DNA of 33,130 bases from Pseudomonadales bacterium (GTDB lineage: Bacteria > Pseudomonadota > Gammaproteobacteria > Pseudomonadales > Azotimanducaceae): the NCBI GenBank assembly GCA_029246605.1, contig JAQWMV010000069.1, positions 1 to 33,130 on the forward strand, in the 5' to 3' direction. How positions within the stretch are numbered: the first letter of the stretch is position 1; each line of letters begins with the position of its first letter. Under the pieces are notes generated by a model. The model saw only the letters and a list, made by a program, of their open reading frames with translations. It was not told where the DNA came from and did no database searches. Below are positions 1 through 11,527 of the stretch, piece after piece. The translations under genes and the position numbers were made by a program.

Positions 1-197
1 CGCTCCCCCTATTTGAAACACAGCAGAATCTTCGTGCCTTGTTAGCGCCGTTACACGCGGGTGCTTATGTTGATAAAATAACTTGTCATTATCTCAGTTA
101 AAGTATCTGCTAAACTGAAAAAAACGCATTTAAATAAATCAACCAACTCATAAGAATTGGTCATGTCAATATTTAACGATTTAATCTGACCAGAGAA

Positions 198-638
198 ATG
201 AAAATGATAAAGCTTAATAAAAGTGCCGTTCATGAAATCCTGAATCAGATCATAGAATGCGAAATGGCGGGGGTAGTAAGATACGCTCACAGCTCTTTAA
301 TGATTACAGGGCCATACAGAAAGCCAATTGTGGAATTTTTGCAAGATCAAGCAAATGAAAGCCTGCGACATGCGTTACAGGCAGGGGAATTAATCACAGG
401 GTTTGGTGGCCATCCCAGTCAAAAGATATCATTTATTAGAGAATCAAATGACCATAGTGTTTTGACTATTCTGCAAGAGAGTCTGGAGCACGAAGAATTT
501 GCTGTCAGCATATACAGAAAGCTATTGGAAATAGTGAGGGATGAAAGTGTGATGCTAGAAGAATATGCGAGAGCACAAATTGGTATGGAGGAACAGCACG
601 CGTTAGAAATTGAGAAAATGCTGAGAGATTTCAGTTAA
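198..638 (+). CDS. Ferritin-like (bacterioferritin/Dps-type diiron) domain protein
   Basis: 146-aa ORF; helical, Glu/His-rich pattern ECEMAGVVRYAH..QANESLRHALQAGE..GGHPS..SLEHEEFA..EEQH typical of ferritin-like proteins; start 198 or 204. Confidence 0.75.
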   Translation: MKMIKLNKSAVHEILNQIIECEMAGVVRYAHSSLMITGPYRKPIVEFLQDQANESLRHALQAGELITGFGGHPSQKISFIRESNDHSVLTILQESLEHEEFAVSIYRKLLEIVRDESVMLEEYARAQIGMEEQHALEIEKMLRDFS

Positions 639-719
639 AGGTTGAACCAGGATTTGCGTTTTTTTACCTTAAAACCCCTTAAACCCTCGTTTATGGCTAA
701 TTGCAGCCTGTTTATTCGG

Positions 720-748
720 TTGACCCTACTTCCCTACGAACCTATAAT
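720..748 (+). promoter_or_regulatory. Sigma70-type promoter for initiator tRNA gene
   Basis: TTGACC (720-725), 17-nt spacer, TATAAT (743-748), GC-rich discriminator, tRNA begins at 764. Confidence 0.8.
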
Positions 749-763
749 TCTGCCCCTTGTTGT

Positions 764-840
<77 letters not shown>

Positions 841-851
841 CATTAAGTGCT

Positions 852-874
852 AGCCCCTCTTTAGGGGCTTTTTA
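852..874 (+). terminator. Intrinsic terminator after tRNA-fMet
   Basis: AGCCCCT-CTTT-AGGGGCT followed by TTTTTATT. Confidence 0.8.
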
Positions 875-914
875 TTAACTTCGGTCATTGGTTGTGATTA
901 TCGAAGAGTGGAGC

Positions 915-978
915 GACGAGGGTTGACCCATCGTCAAACGTTTGGAATGGGCTTTGTGCCCATTTTTGCTTTATGGGC
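915..978 (+). promoter_or_regulatory. Structured leader / putative attenuator upstream of rimP-nusA-infB
   Basis: Hairpin 915-935, terminator-like hairpin 946-964 with T-run, alternative pairings 927-931/947-951 and 958-962/974-978 next to rimP ATG at 980. Confidence 0.4.
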
Positions 979-979
979 G

Positions 980-1447
980 ATGGCAGGAGAGAGAACGTTG
1001 GATGAGTTGCTGAATGGCTTGATTGAGCCGGTTGTCGAAGGTCTGGGTTTCAGGCTTTGGGGAATTGAGCGGTTGTCGAGAGGCAAGCACACAGCACTCA
1101 AGGTATATATTGATGCAGAAGCTGGCATTAGTGTAGATGATTGCGCAAGGGTTAGTCGGCAGATCAGTAGTTTGTTGGATGTGGAAGATCCGATACCAGG
1201 TGAATATATCCTGGAGGTATCTTCGCCAGGGATGGATAGACGGCTGTTCACGAAAGCGCAGTTCGAGGAGTTTGCTGGCGTGCTCGTTCGTATTAGTTTG
1301 CGGCGCGCCTATGAAGGAAGAAAGAGATATAAAGGTTTGTTGGCAGGGTTGGAGGGTGATGATGTGATCCTGCGGACAGATGAAGAAGAGGAGTTTTTGT
1401 TTCCCCTTGAGCAGGTTGAAAGGGCAAACGTTATTCCTGAGGTATGA
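980..1447 (+). CDS. rimP: Ribosome maturation factor RimP
   Basis: MAGERTLDELLNGLIEPVVEGLGFRLWGIE..VDDCARVSRQISSLLDVEDPI..LEVSSPGMDR; ORF track start 908 probably too long. Confidence 0.92.
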   Translation: MAGERTLDELLNGLIEPVVEGLGFRLWGIERLSRGKHTALKVYIDAEAGISVDDCARVSRQISSLLDVEDPIPGEYILEVSSPGMDRRLFTKAQFEEFAGVLVRISLRRAYEGRKRYKGLLAGLEGDDVILRTDEEEEFLFPLEQVERANVIPEV

Positions 1448-1503
1448 CATTTTTGGCGTGTTGCATTAGCAACATTGCTTGTCGCGAGTTTTGAGGCAAT
1501 GAC

Positions 1504-3000
1504 ATGAGCAAAGAAATACTGCTAGTAGTTGAAGCAGTTTCCAATGAGAAAGGTGTGCCGGCTGAGATTATTTTCGAGGCGCTGGAACTTGCATTAGCAA
1601 CTGCGACTAAGAGACGTTACGAAGAAGAGGTGGAACTCAGAGTTTCTATGGACAAGGAAACGGGTGAGTACGAAACCTTTCGGCGTTGGGAAATTATGCC
1701 AGACGACGAAGAGCTGGAGTTCCCTGCAGCGCAAATGTTCCTGGCAGAGGCGAAAGAGAAAGATGCCTCATTGGAAATTGGATCGTTCTACGAGATTCCA
1801 GTGGAGTCGGTAGACTATGGAAGAATTGGCGCACAGACTTCTAAACAGGTGATTGTTCAGAAGATTCGTTAAGCTGAGAGGGCGCAGGTCGTCGATGCCT
1901 ATCGTTCTAAAGTTGGTGAATTGGTGAGTGGCCAGGTTAAAAGGGTTACCAGAGAGGCAGTTATTGTTGATCTTGGTAATAACGCGGAAGCTGTGTTGCC
2001 TCGCGAAGAGTGGATTCCACGGGAAATGTTCCGAGTGGGAGATCGTTTGCGTGCCCTGTTGAAAGAAATCAGACCGGATGCAAGAGGCCCACAACTCGCA
2101 TTGACTCGTACGTCACCTGCGATGCTAGTAAAGCTGTTTACCATAGAAGTGCCAGAGATTTCCGATGGTGTCATTGAAATACTGGGCTCCGCACGTGACC
2201 CAGGGTCGAGAGCTAAGATTGCCGTAAAAACCAATGATGGCAGAATTGATCCCGTTGGATCCTGTGTCGGTATGCGAGGCTCCCGGGTACAGGCAGTATC
2301 GAGTGAGCTCGCGGGCGAGCGGATTGACGTCGTCCCTTGGGATGACAATATCGCTCAGTTGGCGATCAACGCAATGTCACCCGCTGAAGTTGTAAAAATT
2401 GTTGTTGATGAAGAGACGCGAAGTATGGATATCGCAGTTGGCGAAGAGAATCTCGCCCAGGCTATTGGTAAGGGCGGGCAGAATGTAAAGCTAGCCAGTG
2501 AGTTGACCGGTTGGGAACTCAACATCATGACTGAAGAACAAGCCGATGAAAAACATCAGCAGGAAGCTGGAAATATCATTGAGCGCTTCATAGAACAGTT
2601 GGATGTTTCCGAGGAGGTTGCGGTTGTGTTGGTGGAGGAGAACTTCACCACACTCGAAGAAATAGCCTACGTGCCTATTGAAGAGATGATGGCAATCGAA
2701 GGGTTCGATGAAGATATCGTAGAAGAATTGCGCAACAGAGCAAAAAATGCGCTGACGACGATTGAGCTCGCGAGTGAAGAGGAGATTGGTAATCAACAAC
2801 CCGCCGATGATCTTCTGAATATGGATGGCATGGATAAGCGTCTGGCATTTCAGTTGGCGCAGATGGGTGTCATCACCATGGAAGATCTTGCAGAGCAGGC
2901 GATTGATGAAATTATGGATGTAGAAGATATGACCGAGGAGAGAGCCGGCGAACTCATCATGACTGCGCGGGCCCCCTGGTTTGAAGAAGATGAGACCTAA
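1504..3000 (+). pseudogene. nusA: Transcription termination/antitermination factor NusA, interrupted by an in-frame TAA at 1870-1872
   Basis: ORFs 1504-1872 and 1921-3000 are in the same frame and together give full NusA (NTD, S1, KH, acidic repeats); ..KQVIVQKIR*AERAQVV.. versus recalled E. coli KQVIVQKVREAERAMVV. May be a sequencing error, in which case the gene is intact. Confidence 0.9.
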
Positions 3001-3048
3001 CGTAGCGATCAAGACAAAGGTGGCGTAATTACTACCAGGAACATTTAA

Positions 3049-5640
3049 ATGGCAGATAAATCTGTAGAGCAGCTTTCGGAAACACTCAGCGTAACAGTGG
3101 AGCGTTTGCTAGAGCAGATGCAGGAAGCTGGTTTACCTCAAAAAAAATCCGATGACCAGGTTACTGAGGAACATCAAACGGAACTTTTGGCGTACCTGAA
3201 ACGTAGCCATGGTGAGTCTGAGCCTGAACCTAAAAAGATCACCCTAAAGCGTCGCACGAACCTGACGCTAAAAGGTGGCGGTAGCGGCAGAGGCCGCTCG
3301 GTATCGGTCGAAGTACGTAAGAAACGTACCTATGTTCGTCGTGGCACTGCAGAAGGGGAAAACGCTGAATCACTTTCCGTTGAACCTGAAAAGTCTGACA
3401 TCGCAAGTATCTCAGAGGATGAGGCTCGTCGAAGGGCTGCACACGAAGAGGCCGAGGCTCAGGCAGAAAAAAGACGTGAGGAAGTAGCCCGTAAGGCAGC
3501 GGAGCTCGCCGAGAAGAAAGATAAAGAAGAGGCGCAAAAGAAAGAATCCGCGAAACCTGGTGAAGCCAAACCGGCTCAAACCGCAGCAGAGATTGAAGAG
3601 AGCAGGGTTAGTGCACGCAAAGACAAGCGCGACCGCCATGATCTAGATGATGGTGATGTGCTGCAGAAAAAGTCTAAACATGGTGATCGCAAACGGCGTG
3701 TAGAGGAACTTCTCGAGCACGAGGTTGAAGAAATCTTAGTCGATGTTGATGTTGTTGTTGATGATGATGTTGCGGAAGTCAAAGATGATTCTTCAACGTT
3801 AGGCCTGCAGGTTGGTGCGCGACCGAAGAAACGCAAACCTGTTCGTATGGCTGCCCAACAGCATAAATTCACGGCGCCTACGGAGGACGTTAAGCGGGTA
3901 GTTGAATTGGGAGAGGCGATCTCAGTACAGCAACTTTCTCAGCGGATGTCTGTAAAGGCCACCGCAGTGATCAAGAAATTGTTTGAAATGGACATCATGG
4001 CCACGATTAATCAGGTGATAGATCAAGATACGGCGATGCTCGTCGTTTCCGAATTTGGACTTGAATCGAAAGCCATAGATTCCGACACGGCCGAAAAATC
4101 GTTAACTGAAGAATTGGTATATGAAGCCGACGCTGTTTCCCGTGCACCAGTGGTTACTGTTATGGGGCATGTGGATCATGGGAAAACTTCACTCTTGGAC
4201 TACGTCAGAAAAGCTACTGTAGCTGAAGGCGAGGCTGGCGGGATTACTCAGCATATTGGTGCATATAGGGTGCAAACCGAGCGCGGTGAAATATGCTTTA
4301 TCGATACCCCGGGACATGCAGCCTTCACTGCAATGCGCGCAAGAGGTGCGAACTGTACGGATATCGTAATTCTAGTGGTTGCTGCTGACGATGGCGTTAT
4401 GCCGCAGACCGAAGAAGCGATTGCGCATAGTAAAGGTGCTGAAGTTCCGATGGTGGTTGCCATAAATAAGATTGACACCGAAGGCGCGGATCCAGACCGA
4501 GTGAAAAATGAGTTGGCTTCCCGCGAGGTCATTCCCGATGATTGGGGTGGAGATACTCAGTTTGTGTCACTTTCCGCCCTGACGGGTGAAGGTGTTGATG
4601 CATTACTTGAAGCCGTACTGTTACAAGCAGAATTGCTGGAGCTTACAGCTGTTGAAGACGGACCCGCACAAGGGGTTGTAATAGAGTCTGAGCTTGATAA
4701 GGGGCGTGGTCCTGTTGCGACATTGCTCATCCAAGAGGGTACGTTGTCGCAGGGTGACATTATTGTTGCCGGTGAGCAGTTTGGTCGGGTAAGGGCGCTT
4801 TTGGATGAGAACAATAAACCGGTCAAAAAAGCTGGACCAGCGACCCCGGTCGCGGTACTCGGTTTAGACGGTACCCCTGGAGCTGGAGACAGCTTCATGG
4901 TGACCAAGGATGAAAAACGTGCCAGAGAGGTTGCTCAGTTACGCCGGGACAAGGCGAATGACCAGCGCCTGGCAACGCCTGCTGTTTCTCTTGATAACCT
5001 GCTCGAGTCCTTTGGCGCCTCAGAGACCCAGCTGCTTAATATTGTAGTCAAAGCCGATGTTAGGGGATCCCTGGAGGCTATCGTTTCTTCACTGAAGGAT
5101 CTTGGTAATGACGAGGTTCAGGTTAATGTCGTGTTATCAGGTGTTGGTGCGATAACAGAATCTGATGCGACCTATGCGGTAGCATCGGGTGCAGTATTAT
5201 TTGGTTTTAATGTTCGTGCTGATAGTTCTGCTAAGAGAATCATTGAGTCAGAAGGTCTGGATTTAAGATATTACAAAGTTATTTACGATTTGGTTGATGA
5301 TGTTAAAGCTGCTCTATCCGGGATGCTCTCACCGGAGATAAGAGAGGATATTGTCGGCATTGCACAGGTCAAAGAAGTATTCGATTCGAAAAAATTTGGC
5401 AATATCGCGGGTTGTATGGTTACCGAAGGTACTGTTTCAAGGCAAAAGAAAATTCGCGTTCTGAGGGAAAACGTTGTTATTTATGAAGGCGAACTGGAAT
5501 CGCTGCGTCATTTCAAAGATGAGGTGGAGGATGTCCGCAGTGGAACCGAGTGTGGGATAGGGGTTCGTAATTACAACGACGTCAAAACGGGTGACCAGAT
5601 TGAGGTTTTTGATACGCGTGAAGTCGCGCGTCAGCTCTAA
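3049..5640 (+). CDS. infB: Translation initiation factor IF-2
   Basis: 863 aa; [29 protein letters not shown]-domain motifs; IF2 N-terminal domain. Confidence 0.97.
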   Translation: MADKSVEQLSETLSVTVERLLEQMQEAGLPQKKSDDQVTEEHQTELLAYLKRSHGESEPEPKKITLKRRTNLTLKGGGSGRGRSVSVEVRKKRTYVRRGTAEGENAESLSVEPEKSDIASISEDEARRRAAHEEAEAQAEKRREEVARKAAELAEKKDKEEAQKKESAKPGEAKPAQTAAEIEESRVSARKDKRDRHDLDDGDVLQKKSKHGDRKRRVEELLEHEVEEILVDVDVVVDDDVAEVKDDSSTLGLQVGARPKKRKPVRMAAQQHKFTAPTEDVKRVVELGEAISVQQLSQRMSVKATAVIKKLFEMDIMATINQVIDQDTAMLVVSEFGLESKAIDSDTAEKSLTEELVYEADAVSRAPVVTVMGHVDHGKTSLLDYVRKATVAEGEAGGITQHIGAYRVQTERGEICFIDTPGHAAFTAMRARGANCTDIVILVVAADDGVMPQTEEAIAHSKGAEVPMVVAINKIDTEGADPDRVKNELASREVIPDDWGGDTQFVSLSALTGEGVDALLEAVLLQAELLELTAVEDGPAQGVVIESELDKGRGPVATLLIQEGTLSQGDIIVAGEQFGRVRALLDENNKPVKKAGPATPVAVLGLDGTPGAGDSFMVTKDEKRAREVAQLRRDKANDQRLATPAVSLDNLLESFGASETQLLNIVVKADVRGSLEAIVSSLKDLGNDEVQVNVVLSGVGAITESDATYAVASGAVLFGFNVRADSSAKRIIESEGLDLRYYKVIYDLVDDVKAALSGMLSPEIREDIVGIAQVKEVFDSKKFGNIAGCMVTEGTVSRQKKIRVLRENVVIYEGELESLRHFKDEVEDVRSGTECGIGVRNYNDVKTGDQIEVFDTREVARQL

Positions 5641-5655
5641 CGTCGGATAGTCGCC

Positions 5656-6030
5656 ATGCCAAAGGAATACAGTCGCGGCAGTCGAGTCGCTAACCTCGTC
5701 GCACAAGAAATGGCGGTGTTGATTCAACAGGAACTCAAAGACCCCAGACTCGGAATGATCACAATAAACGATGTGAAAATTTCAAGAGATCTAGGGTTTG
5801 CGGATATCTATTTTACTGTACTGCCCGATGAAAAATCTGAGGAGTCAGAAGAAATTCTTAATGGTGCTGGTGGATATTTACGTACACGGTTAGCGAAGAG
5901 AATTAGTCTGCGAACCACACCCAGTCTTCGTTTCCATTACGACAATACGATTAATCATGGTGCCCAATTGAGTAGGGCAATCAATGAAGCGATCGCCAGT
6001 GATCAGCATAAATGCCGGTCAGGTAAATAG
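5656..6030 (+). CDS. rbfA: Ribosome-binding factor A
   Basis: MPKEYSRGSRVANLVAQEMAVLIQQELKDPRLG; position between infB and truB. Confidence 0.95.
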   Translation: MPKEYSRGSRVANLVAQEMAVLIQQELKDPRLGMITINDVKISRDLGFADIYFTVLPDEKSEESEEILNGAGGYLRTRLAKRISLRTTPSLRFHYDNTINHGAQLSRAINEAIASDQHKCRSGK

Positions 6031-6032
6031 AG

Positions 6033-6959
6033 ATGGCACGACGAAAACAACGCGGTCGTCATGTGGACGGTATATTGCTCTTGGATAAACCCCCTGGGTT
6101 GACGTCAAATGGCGCATTGCAGCAGGTCAAAAGATTTTTTTCAGCGGCGAAAGCTGGGCACACGGGGAGTTTGGATCCACTGGCAACGGGTGTTTTACCG
6201 TTGTGTTTCGGAGAGGCAACGAAGTTTTCCCAGTTTTTGTTAGAAGCAGACAAAAAATATAGGACAACAATTAAGTTGGGAATTGCCACTAAAACGGGCG
6301 ATTCTGATGGTGAGATCATTGAGGAAAAAGAAGTTCCGCTGGTCGCCGGTGTCGAAGCGGTCCTCAAGCAATTCCGAGGGGCGATTAATCAGGTGCCCTC
6401 GATGTACTCGGCATTGAAAGTAAATGGTCAACCACTCTATAAACTTGCACGGGCAGGGATTGAAGTGGAGCGCAAAGAACGTCAAGTAATGATCTATGAA
6501 TTGGAAATTCGTGAGCAGGCAGACACTGAATGGGTGTTGGATATTGTTTGTTCAAAAGGGACTTATATTCGTACTTTGGCTGAAGATATCGGTAAGGTCA
6601 TTGGTTGCGGGGCACATGTGTATCAATTAAGACGTTTAAAATCAGGGCCTTACGAAATCGAAGAGACAGTAACGATGGAACAGTTGGAACAGCTGAAGGA
6701 TGACGGTTATGATGCGCTCGACAGAACATTGCTGCCAACCTGTACAGCGGTTCAGCAATGGCCATCTGTAGAGCTGACTGATATCACAGCCTCATATTTT
6801 CGACAGGGACAACCTGTCCAGGTTGCGAGCTCACCAACCAGTGGGTGGGTACGAATTTTTAACGAATCTCGCGCTCAGGAAGAATCCAATTTTGTTGGAG
6901 TTGGAGAGATTCTGGACGATGGAAGAATTGCGCCGCGACGATTGGTCGTGGCTCACTAA
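6033..6959 (+). CDS. truB: tRNA pseudouridine(55) synthase TruB
   Basis: GILLLDKPPGLTSN..KAGHTGSLDPLATGVLPLCFGEATKF. Confidence 0.96.
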   Translation: MARRKQRGRHVDGILLLDKPPGLTSNGALQQVKRFFSAAKAGHTGSLDPLATGVLPLCFGEATKFSQFLLEADKKYRTTIKLGIATKTGDSDGEIIEEKEVPLVAGVEAVLKQFRGAINQVPSMYSALKVNGQPLYKLARAGIEVERKERQVMIYELEIREQADTEWVLDIVCSKGTYIRTLAEDIGKVIGCGAHVYQLRRLKSGPYEIEETVTMEQLEQLKDDGYDALDRTLLPTCTAVQQWPSVELTDITASYFRQGQPVQVASSPTSGWVRIFNESRAQEESNFVGVGEILDDGRIAPRRLVVAH

Positions 6960-7068
6960 GCGTACGTTTAGCGTACATAAAATGATTGGGCCGTCTGTAA
7001 ATATGCACGGATAGCTTATTTGATCTTAATCACCACGATGAAGTGGTTGGCATATTGGAGAAAACATA

Positions 7069-7341
7069 ATGGCATTATCGACAGAACGTAAAGCTGAAAT
7101 AGTAAAAGAATTCGGATTGTCAGAAGGCGATACCGGATCTCCCGAAGTTCAGATAGCACTGCTAACTGCAAATATAGAAGGTTTGGTGCAGGACCACTTT
7201 AAAGATCATGGTCATGATCACCATTCAAGAGTTGGTTTGCTGAGAATGGTTAGTCAGAGGAAAAAACTACAGGACTATCTGAAGAAGAAAGATTCAGAAC
7301 GTTATGCAAGCCTGATTACAAGATTAGGGCTCAGAAGATAA
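7069..7341 (+). CDS. rpsO: 30S ribosomal protein S15
   Basis: 90 aa; [42 protein letters not shown]. Confidence 0.98.
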   Translation: MALSTERKAEIVKEFGLSEGDTGSPEVQIALLTANIEGLVQDHFKDHGHDHHSRVGLLRMVSQRKKLQDYLKKKDSERYASLITRLGLRR

Positions 7342-7370
7342 ACGTCGGACAAGAATAGTTGGAGTATAAA

Positions 7371-9470
7371 TTGATAAGTAAAAAATTTAAGTATGGTGAT
7401 CATGAAGTGATCATCGAGACAGGCAAGATTGCCAGACAGGCAACTGGGTCTGTAGTTGTTATTATGGAAGATACGGTTGTTTTGGTTGCTGTAGTAGCAC
7501 AGAAAGATTCAAGACCGGGTCAGGATTTCTTTCCTTTGACAGTCAATTACGAGGAAAAGATGTATGCCTCTGGAAAGATTCCAGGTGGATTTCCGCGTCG
7601 AGAAACACGCCCGGGTGAAAAAGAAACCCTGACATGCCGTCTCATCGATCGGCCAATTCGACCTCTTTTCCCAAAGGGGTTCATGAATGAAGTACAAATA
7701 ACCTGTCAGGTTATGTCTGCAAACAAGAATATTGATCCCGATATTCCAGCCATGATTGGTGTGTCTGCAGCGTTGTCGTTGTCGGGTGTGCCGTTTGCTG
7801 GTCCTATCGGTGCGGCCAGAGTTGGGTTTGTCGAAGCTGGCTATGTACTCAATCCCGGCTACGATACTCTCGAGACATCTCATCTTGATATGGTTGTTGC
7901 GGGCACCGAGTCGGCTGTTTTGATGGTTGAATCACAGGCTAATCAACTGACAGAAGATCAAATGCTGGGTGGTGTGTTGTTCGCACACCAGGAGATGCAG
8001 ACAGTTATTGCCGCGGTCAAAGAGTTGACTGCAGAAGCTGGTAAGCCTTCCTGGGATTGGCAGCCACCAGAGGAAAATGTCTCATTGCAGCAGGCCGTTA
8101 ATGAGGGCTATGGCGATGAGATGGCAGCGGCATATCAGATTCAGGAAAAAATGTCCCGGCAGGACACAGTCGCTGCACTTAGGGACAAAGCAATCGCCGC
8201 ACTATCTTCTCAAGAAGACGATAGCGCAGATGATGTTAGTGATGCTTTTGGCCGGCTCGAGAAAAAGACGGTACGGCGCGCCATTATTGATGGTCAACCC
8301 AGAATAGATGGCCGGGACAACCATACGGTCAGGGGAATCGATGTTGAAGTGGGTGTTTTACCGAAAGCCCATGGTTCTGCACTATTTACCCGTGGTGAAA
8401 CACAGGCGATCGTGACGACGACTCTTGGCTCGATGCGAGACGCTCAAATTGTCGATGCTCTGAGTGGATCTTTTCGAGATCCGTTCTTTCTACATTACAA
8501 CTTCCCTCACTATAGCGTGGGTGAGACGGGTTTTTCAGGTGCACCAAAACGCCGTGAGATCGGCCATGGTCGATTGGCACGGCGTGGTATTACAGCGGTG
8601 TTGCCTACCGTGGAAGATTGGCCATACACGGTTCGTGTCGTTTCTGAAATCACGGAATCCAATGGCTCCTCATCGATGGCCAGTGTTTGTGGTGCCAGTC
8701 TCTCTTTAATGGACGCAGGCGTGCCACTCAAAGCACCCGTGGCTGGTGTAGCTATGGGATTGGTCAAGGAAGATGATGATTTCGCTGTGCTGACAGATAT
8801 TCTGGGTGATGAAGATCATCTGGGTGATATGGACTTCAAAGTTGCTGGAACTGAGACCGGCGTCACAGCGCTGCAGATGGATATCAAAATCCAGGGAATC
8901 ACCGAGCAGATCATGGAGACTGCACTTGCACAGGCTCAAGTCGCAAGACTGCACATTTTGGGTGAGATGAATCAGGTGTTGGGCCGTTCCAGAGAGAATG
9001 TCTCTGAAAATGCCCCATCTATGGTAACCATGAAGGTCGATACCGACAAAATTCGTGATGTTATCGGTAAGGGTGGTGCGACCATTCGATCTATTACAGA
9101 AACGACTGGCGCGACCGTCGATATTGATGACGATGGCACGATTACGATATTTGGCGAAGGTGCTGAGTCCCGTGATGCAGCGATACTGCAAATCGAAGCA
9201 ATTACTGCTGAGCCAGAGGTTGGGCAGGTCTACAACGGTAAGGTTGCAAAAATTGCTGACTTTGGTGCGTTTGTCACTATCCTTCCTGGTAAAGACGGCC
9301 TGGTGCATATTTCTCAGATTGCGAAAGAGCGAGTTGAGAAGGTGTCCGACTATCTGACCGAAGGTCAGGAAATACGGGTGAAAGTTCTGGATGTTGAGCG
9401 CGGAAGAATTAAGCTATCAATTAAGGAGCTGCTCGAGGATGAGTCTGAAGAGGATGAATCTGCAGAGTAA
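7371..9470 (+). CDS. pnp: Polyribonucleotide nucleotidyltransferase (PNPase); likely TTG start
   Basis: Two RNase PH-like domains plus KH and S1; GGAG 6 nt before TTG at 7371 fits better than the track start at 7359. Confidence 0.95.
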   Translation: MISKKFKYGDHEVIIETGKIARQATGSVVVIMEDTVVLVAVVAQKDSRPGQDFFPLTVNYEEKMYASGKIPGGFPRRETRPGEKETLTCRLIDRPIRPLFPKGFMNEVQITCQVMSANKNIDPDIPAMIGVSAALSLSGVPFAGPIGAARVGFVEAGYVLNPGYDTLETSHLDMVVAGTESAVLMVESQANQLTEDQMLGGVLFAHQEMQTVIAAVKELTAEAGKPSWDWQPPEENVSLQQAVNEGYGDEMAAAYQIQEKMSRQDTVAALRDKAIAALSSQEDDSADDVSDAFGRLEKKTVRRAIIDGQPRIDGRDNHTVRGIDVEVGVLPKAHGSALFTRGETQAIVTTTLGSMRDAQIVDALSGSFRDPFFLHYNFPHYSVGETGFSGAPKRREIGHGRLARRGITAVLPTVEDWPYTVRVVSEITESNGSSSMASVCGASLSLMDAGVPLKAPVAGVAMGLVKEDDDFAVLTDILGDEDHLGDMDFKVAGTETGVTALQMDIKIQGITEQIMETALAQAQVARLHILGEMNQVLGRSRENVSENAPSMVTMKVDTDKIRDVIGKGGATIRSITETTGATVDIDDDGTITIFGEGAESRDAAILQIEAITAEPEVGQVYNGKVAKIADFGAFVTILPGKDGLVHISQIAKERVEKVSDYLTEGQEIRVKVLDVERGRIKLSIKELLEDESEEDESAE

Positions 9471-9482
9471 GATAAGATAGAT

Positions 9483-9517
9483 GCTGTTGCCCGCCCCTGG
9501 TGGCGGGCAACAGCTTT
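9483..9517. terminator. Bidirectional intrinsic terminator between convergent pnp and acs
   Basis: GCTGTTGCCCGCC-CCTGGT-GGCGGGCAACAGC, 13-bp perfect stem. Confidence 0.85.
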
Positions 9518-9518
9518 A

Positions 9519-11459
9519 TCACCCCGTCACCGGACTTTTGGCAATCAGGTCTTCTACAACGCTGGGGTCAGCGAGGGTAGTTGTATCACCAAGATTGTCC
9601 AAGTCATTTTCCGCAATTTTACGTAGAATCCTCCGCATTATTTTTCCTGATCGTGTTTTGGGTAATCCTGGAGCCCACTGCAGAATATCAGGTTTCGCGA
9701 AAGCACCTATTTCTGTCCGTACGAGACCGATTAATTCCGCTTGCAGTTCATCAGATCCTTCAATACCGTGCATGAGAGTCACGTAAGCGTAAATTCCCTG
9801 ACCCTTAATGTCGTGGGGATACCCCACAACCGCAGCTTCTGCGACTGCCTCGTGGAGTACGAGCGCACTTTCAACTTCGGCAGTCCCCATTCGATGTCCT
9901 GAGACATTCAGAACGTCGTCGACACGTCCTGTGATCCAAAAGTAACCATCTTCGTCACGACGCGCACCGTCGCCGGTAAAATAATATCCATCGTAGGTGG
10001 AATAATAGGTATCGATACAGCGTTGGTGATCACCGTATACAGTACGAATTTGACCGGGCCACGATCCGCTAATTGCTAGGTTACCCGATGCAGCACCTTC
10101 GAGTTCCTTGCCATCGGGATCGAGTAGAACCGGTTTTACACCAAAAAAAGGTCGAGTTGCAGAGCCTGGTTTCAATGCCGTTGCTCCGGGTAGCGGGGAA
10201 ATCATGATGCCGCCTGTCTCAGTTTGCCACCAGGTATCCACAATCGGACATTTTTCTGCGCCGACAACGTGGTAATACCATTCCCAGGCCTCTGGATTAA
10301 TTGGTTCACCAACAGTGCCCAGCAGGCGCAGCGATGATCTTGATGTGTTGTTGACGAAGTCATCGCCCTCGGCCATTAATGCCCGGAGCGCTGTCGGAGC
10401 CGTGTAGAAAATATTCACCTTGTGTTTATCGACTACTTGCCAACATCTCGATGCGTCGGGATAAGTTGGGATACCCTCAAACATCAATGTCGTTGCGCCA
10501 TTAGCAAGTGGGCCATAGACAATATAGGAGTGCCCGGTTACCCAGCCTACATCTGCTGTGCACCAGTAAATATCACCATCATGATAATCGAACACGTACT
10601 TATGGGTCATTGCAGCATAGAGAAGGTAGCCTCCTGTCGTATGTAGAACACCCTTAGGTTTGCCCGTAGAACCTGAGGTATAGAGGATAAACAGAGGATC
10701 CTCGCTGTCCATGTTCTCTGGGTCGCAATCAGGTTCAGCCTGCTCGGTTGCATCTTGGTACCAAATATCGCGCACGTCATCCCATGCAATATTTCCACCG
10801 GTTCGTTTTACAACAACGACGGTGTGAACGTTGGGGCAGGCGCTAAGCGCATCATCAGTATTCTGTTTTAAAGGAACGGGTTTGCCGCCGCGTACACCTT
10901 CATCGGCTGTGATCACGGTTTGACAATCCGAGTCTAGAATTCGATCCCGGAGAGACTGAGGCGAAAATCCACCAAAGACGACAGAGTGAATCGCACCGAT
11001 GCGAGCGCATGCCAGCATTGCATAAGCTGCTTCTGCGATCATAGGCATATAGATGCAAACTCGGTCTCCCTTTGTTACACCGCGGCTCTTCAGGACATTT
11101 GCGAGACGACAGACGTTTTCATGGAGCTCTCGATAGGTAACCTTTTTGTCATCATCCGGATTGTCGCCTTCCCAGATAATTGCAGTTTGATCGGCGCGTA
11201 GGGGTAGGTGTCGATCAATACAATTGACCGAGGCGTTCAGTTCAGCGCCCAAAAACCACTTTGCCGTACCTTTGCTTAGGTCAGACTCTGTTAGCGTGTC
11301 CCAGGGTTTTGTCCATGTCAAAAACTCATCTGCTTTTTGATTCCAAAACTCCTCTGGCCGCTCAATGGAAGCAGCATACATGGCGAGATACTGATCATTT
11401 CTGATATGTGCACGAGATTCGGCATCCTTCTGAACAGTGTAGATTTTTTCTTCCGACAT
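9519..11459 (-). CDS. acs: Acetyl-coenzyme A synthetase
   Basis: [47 protein letters not shown] before ATG at 11459. Confidence 0.96.
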   Translation of the reverse strand: MSEEKIYTVQKDAESRAHIRNDQYLAMYAASIERPEEFWNQKADEFLTWTKPWDTLTESDLSKGTAKWFLGAELNASVNCIDRHLPLRADQTAIIWEGDNPDDDKKVTYRELHENVCRLANVLKSRGVTKGDRVCIYMPMIAEAAYAMLACARIGAIHSVVFGGFSPQSLRDRILDSDCQTVITADEGVRGGKPVPLKQNTDDALSACPNVHTVVVVKRTGGNIAWDDVRDIWYQDATEQAEPDCDPENMDSEDPLFILYTSGSTGKPKGVLHTTGGYLLYAAMTHKYVFDYHDGDIYWCTADVGWVTGHSYIVYGPLANGATTLMFEGIPTYPDASRCWQVVDKHKVNIFYTAPTALRALMAEGDDFVNNTSRSSLRLLGTVGEPINPEAWEWYYHVVGAEKCPIVDTWWQTETGGIMISPLPGATALKPGSATRPFFGVKPVLLDPDGKELEGAASGNLAISGSWPGQIRTVYGDHQRCIDTYYSTYDGYYFTGDGARRDEDGYFWITGRVDDVLNVSGHRMGTAEVESALVLHEAVAEAAVVGYPHDIKGQGIYAYVTLMHGIEGSDELQAELIGLVRTEIGAFAKPDILQWAPGLPKTRSGKIMRRILRKIAENDLDNLGDTTTLADPSVVEDLIAKSPVTG

Positions 11460-11527
11460 ATGATTCTCCAACATTTACAGAAGATGATGATAGCTAAAAA
11501 AAGCCCAGCGGAAACGTCAATTATTGT

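Noticed and set aside
51-290. 79-aa minus ORF at window start
   Set aside because: Overlaps the ferritin-like gene antisense and has no domain.
908-979. N-terminal 24 aa extension of RimP in the ORF track
   Set aside because: Lies on structured leader sequence and has no match to recalled RimP; ATG at 980 gives the normal N-terminus.
1504-3000. UAA codon reassignment as explanation for the nusA stop
   Set aside because: TAA is a normal terminal stop in infB, truB, rpsO, pnp and others here, and no other gene has internal TAA.
3740-3780. GATGTTGATGTTGTTGTTGATGATGAT microrepeat in infB
   Set aside because: Encodes an acidic/Val-rich linker in the variable IF2 N-terminal region; ordinary low complexity.
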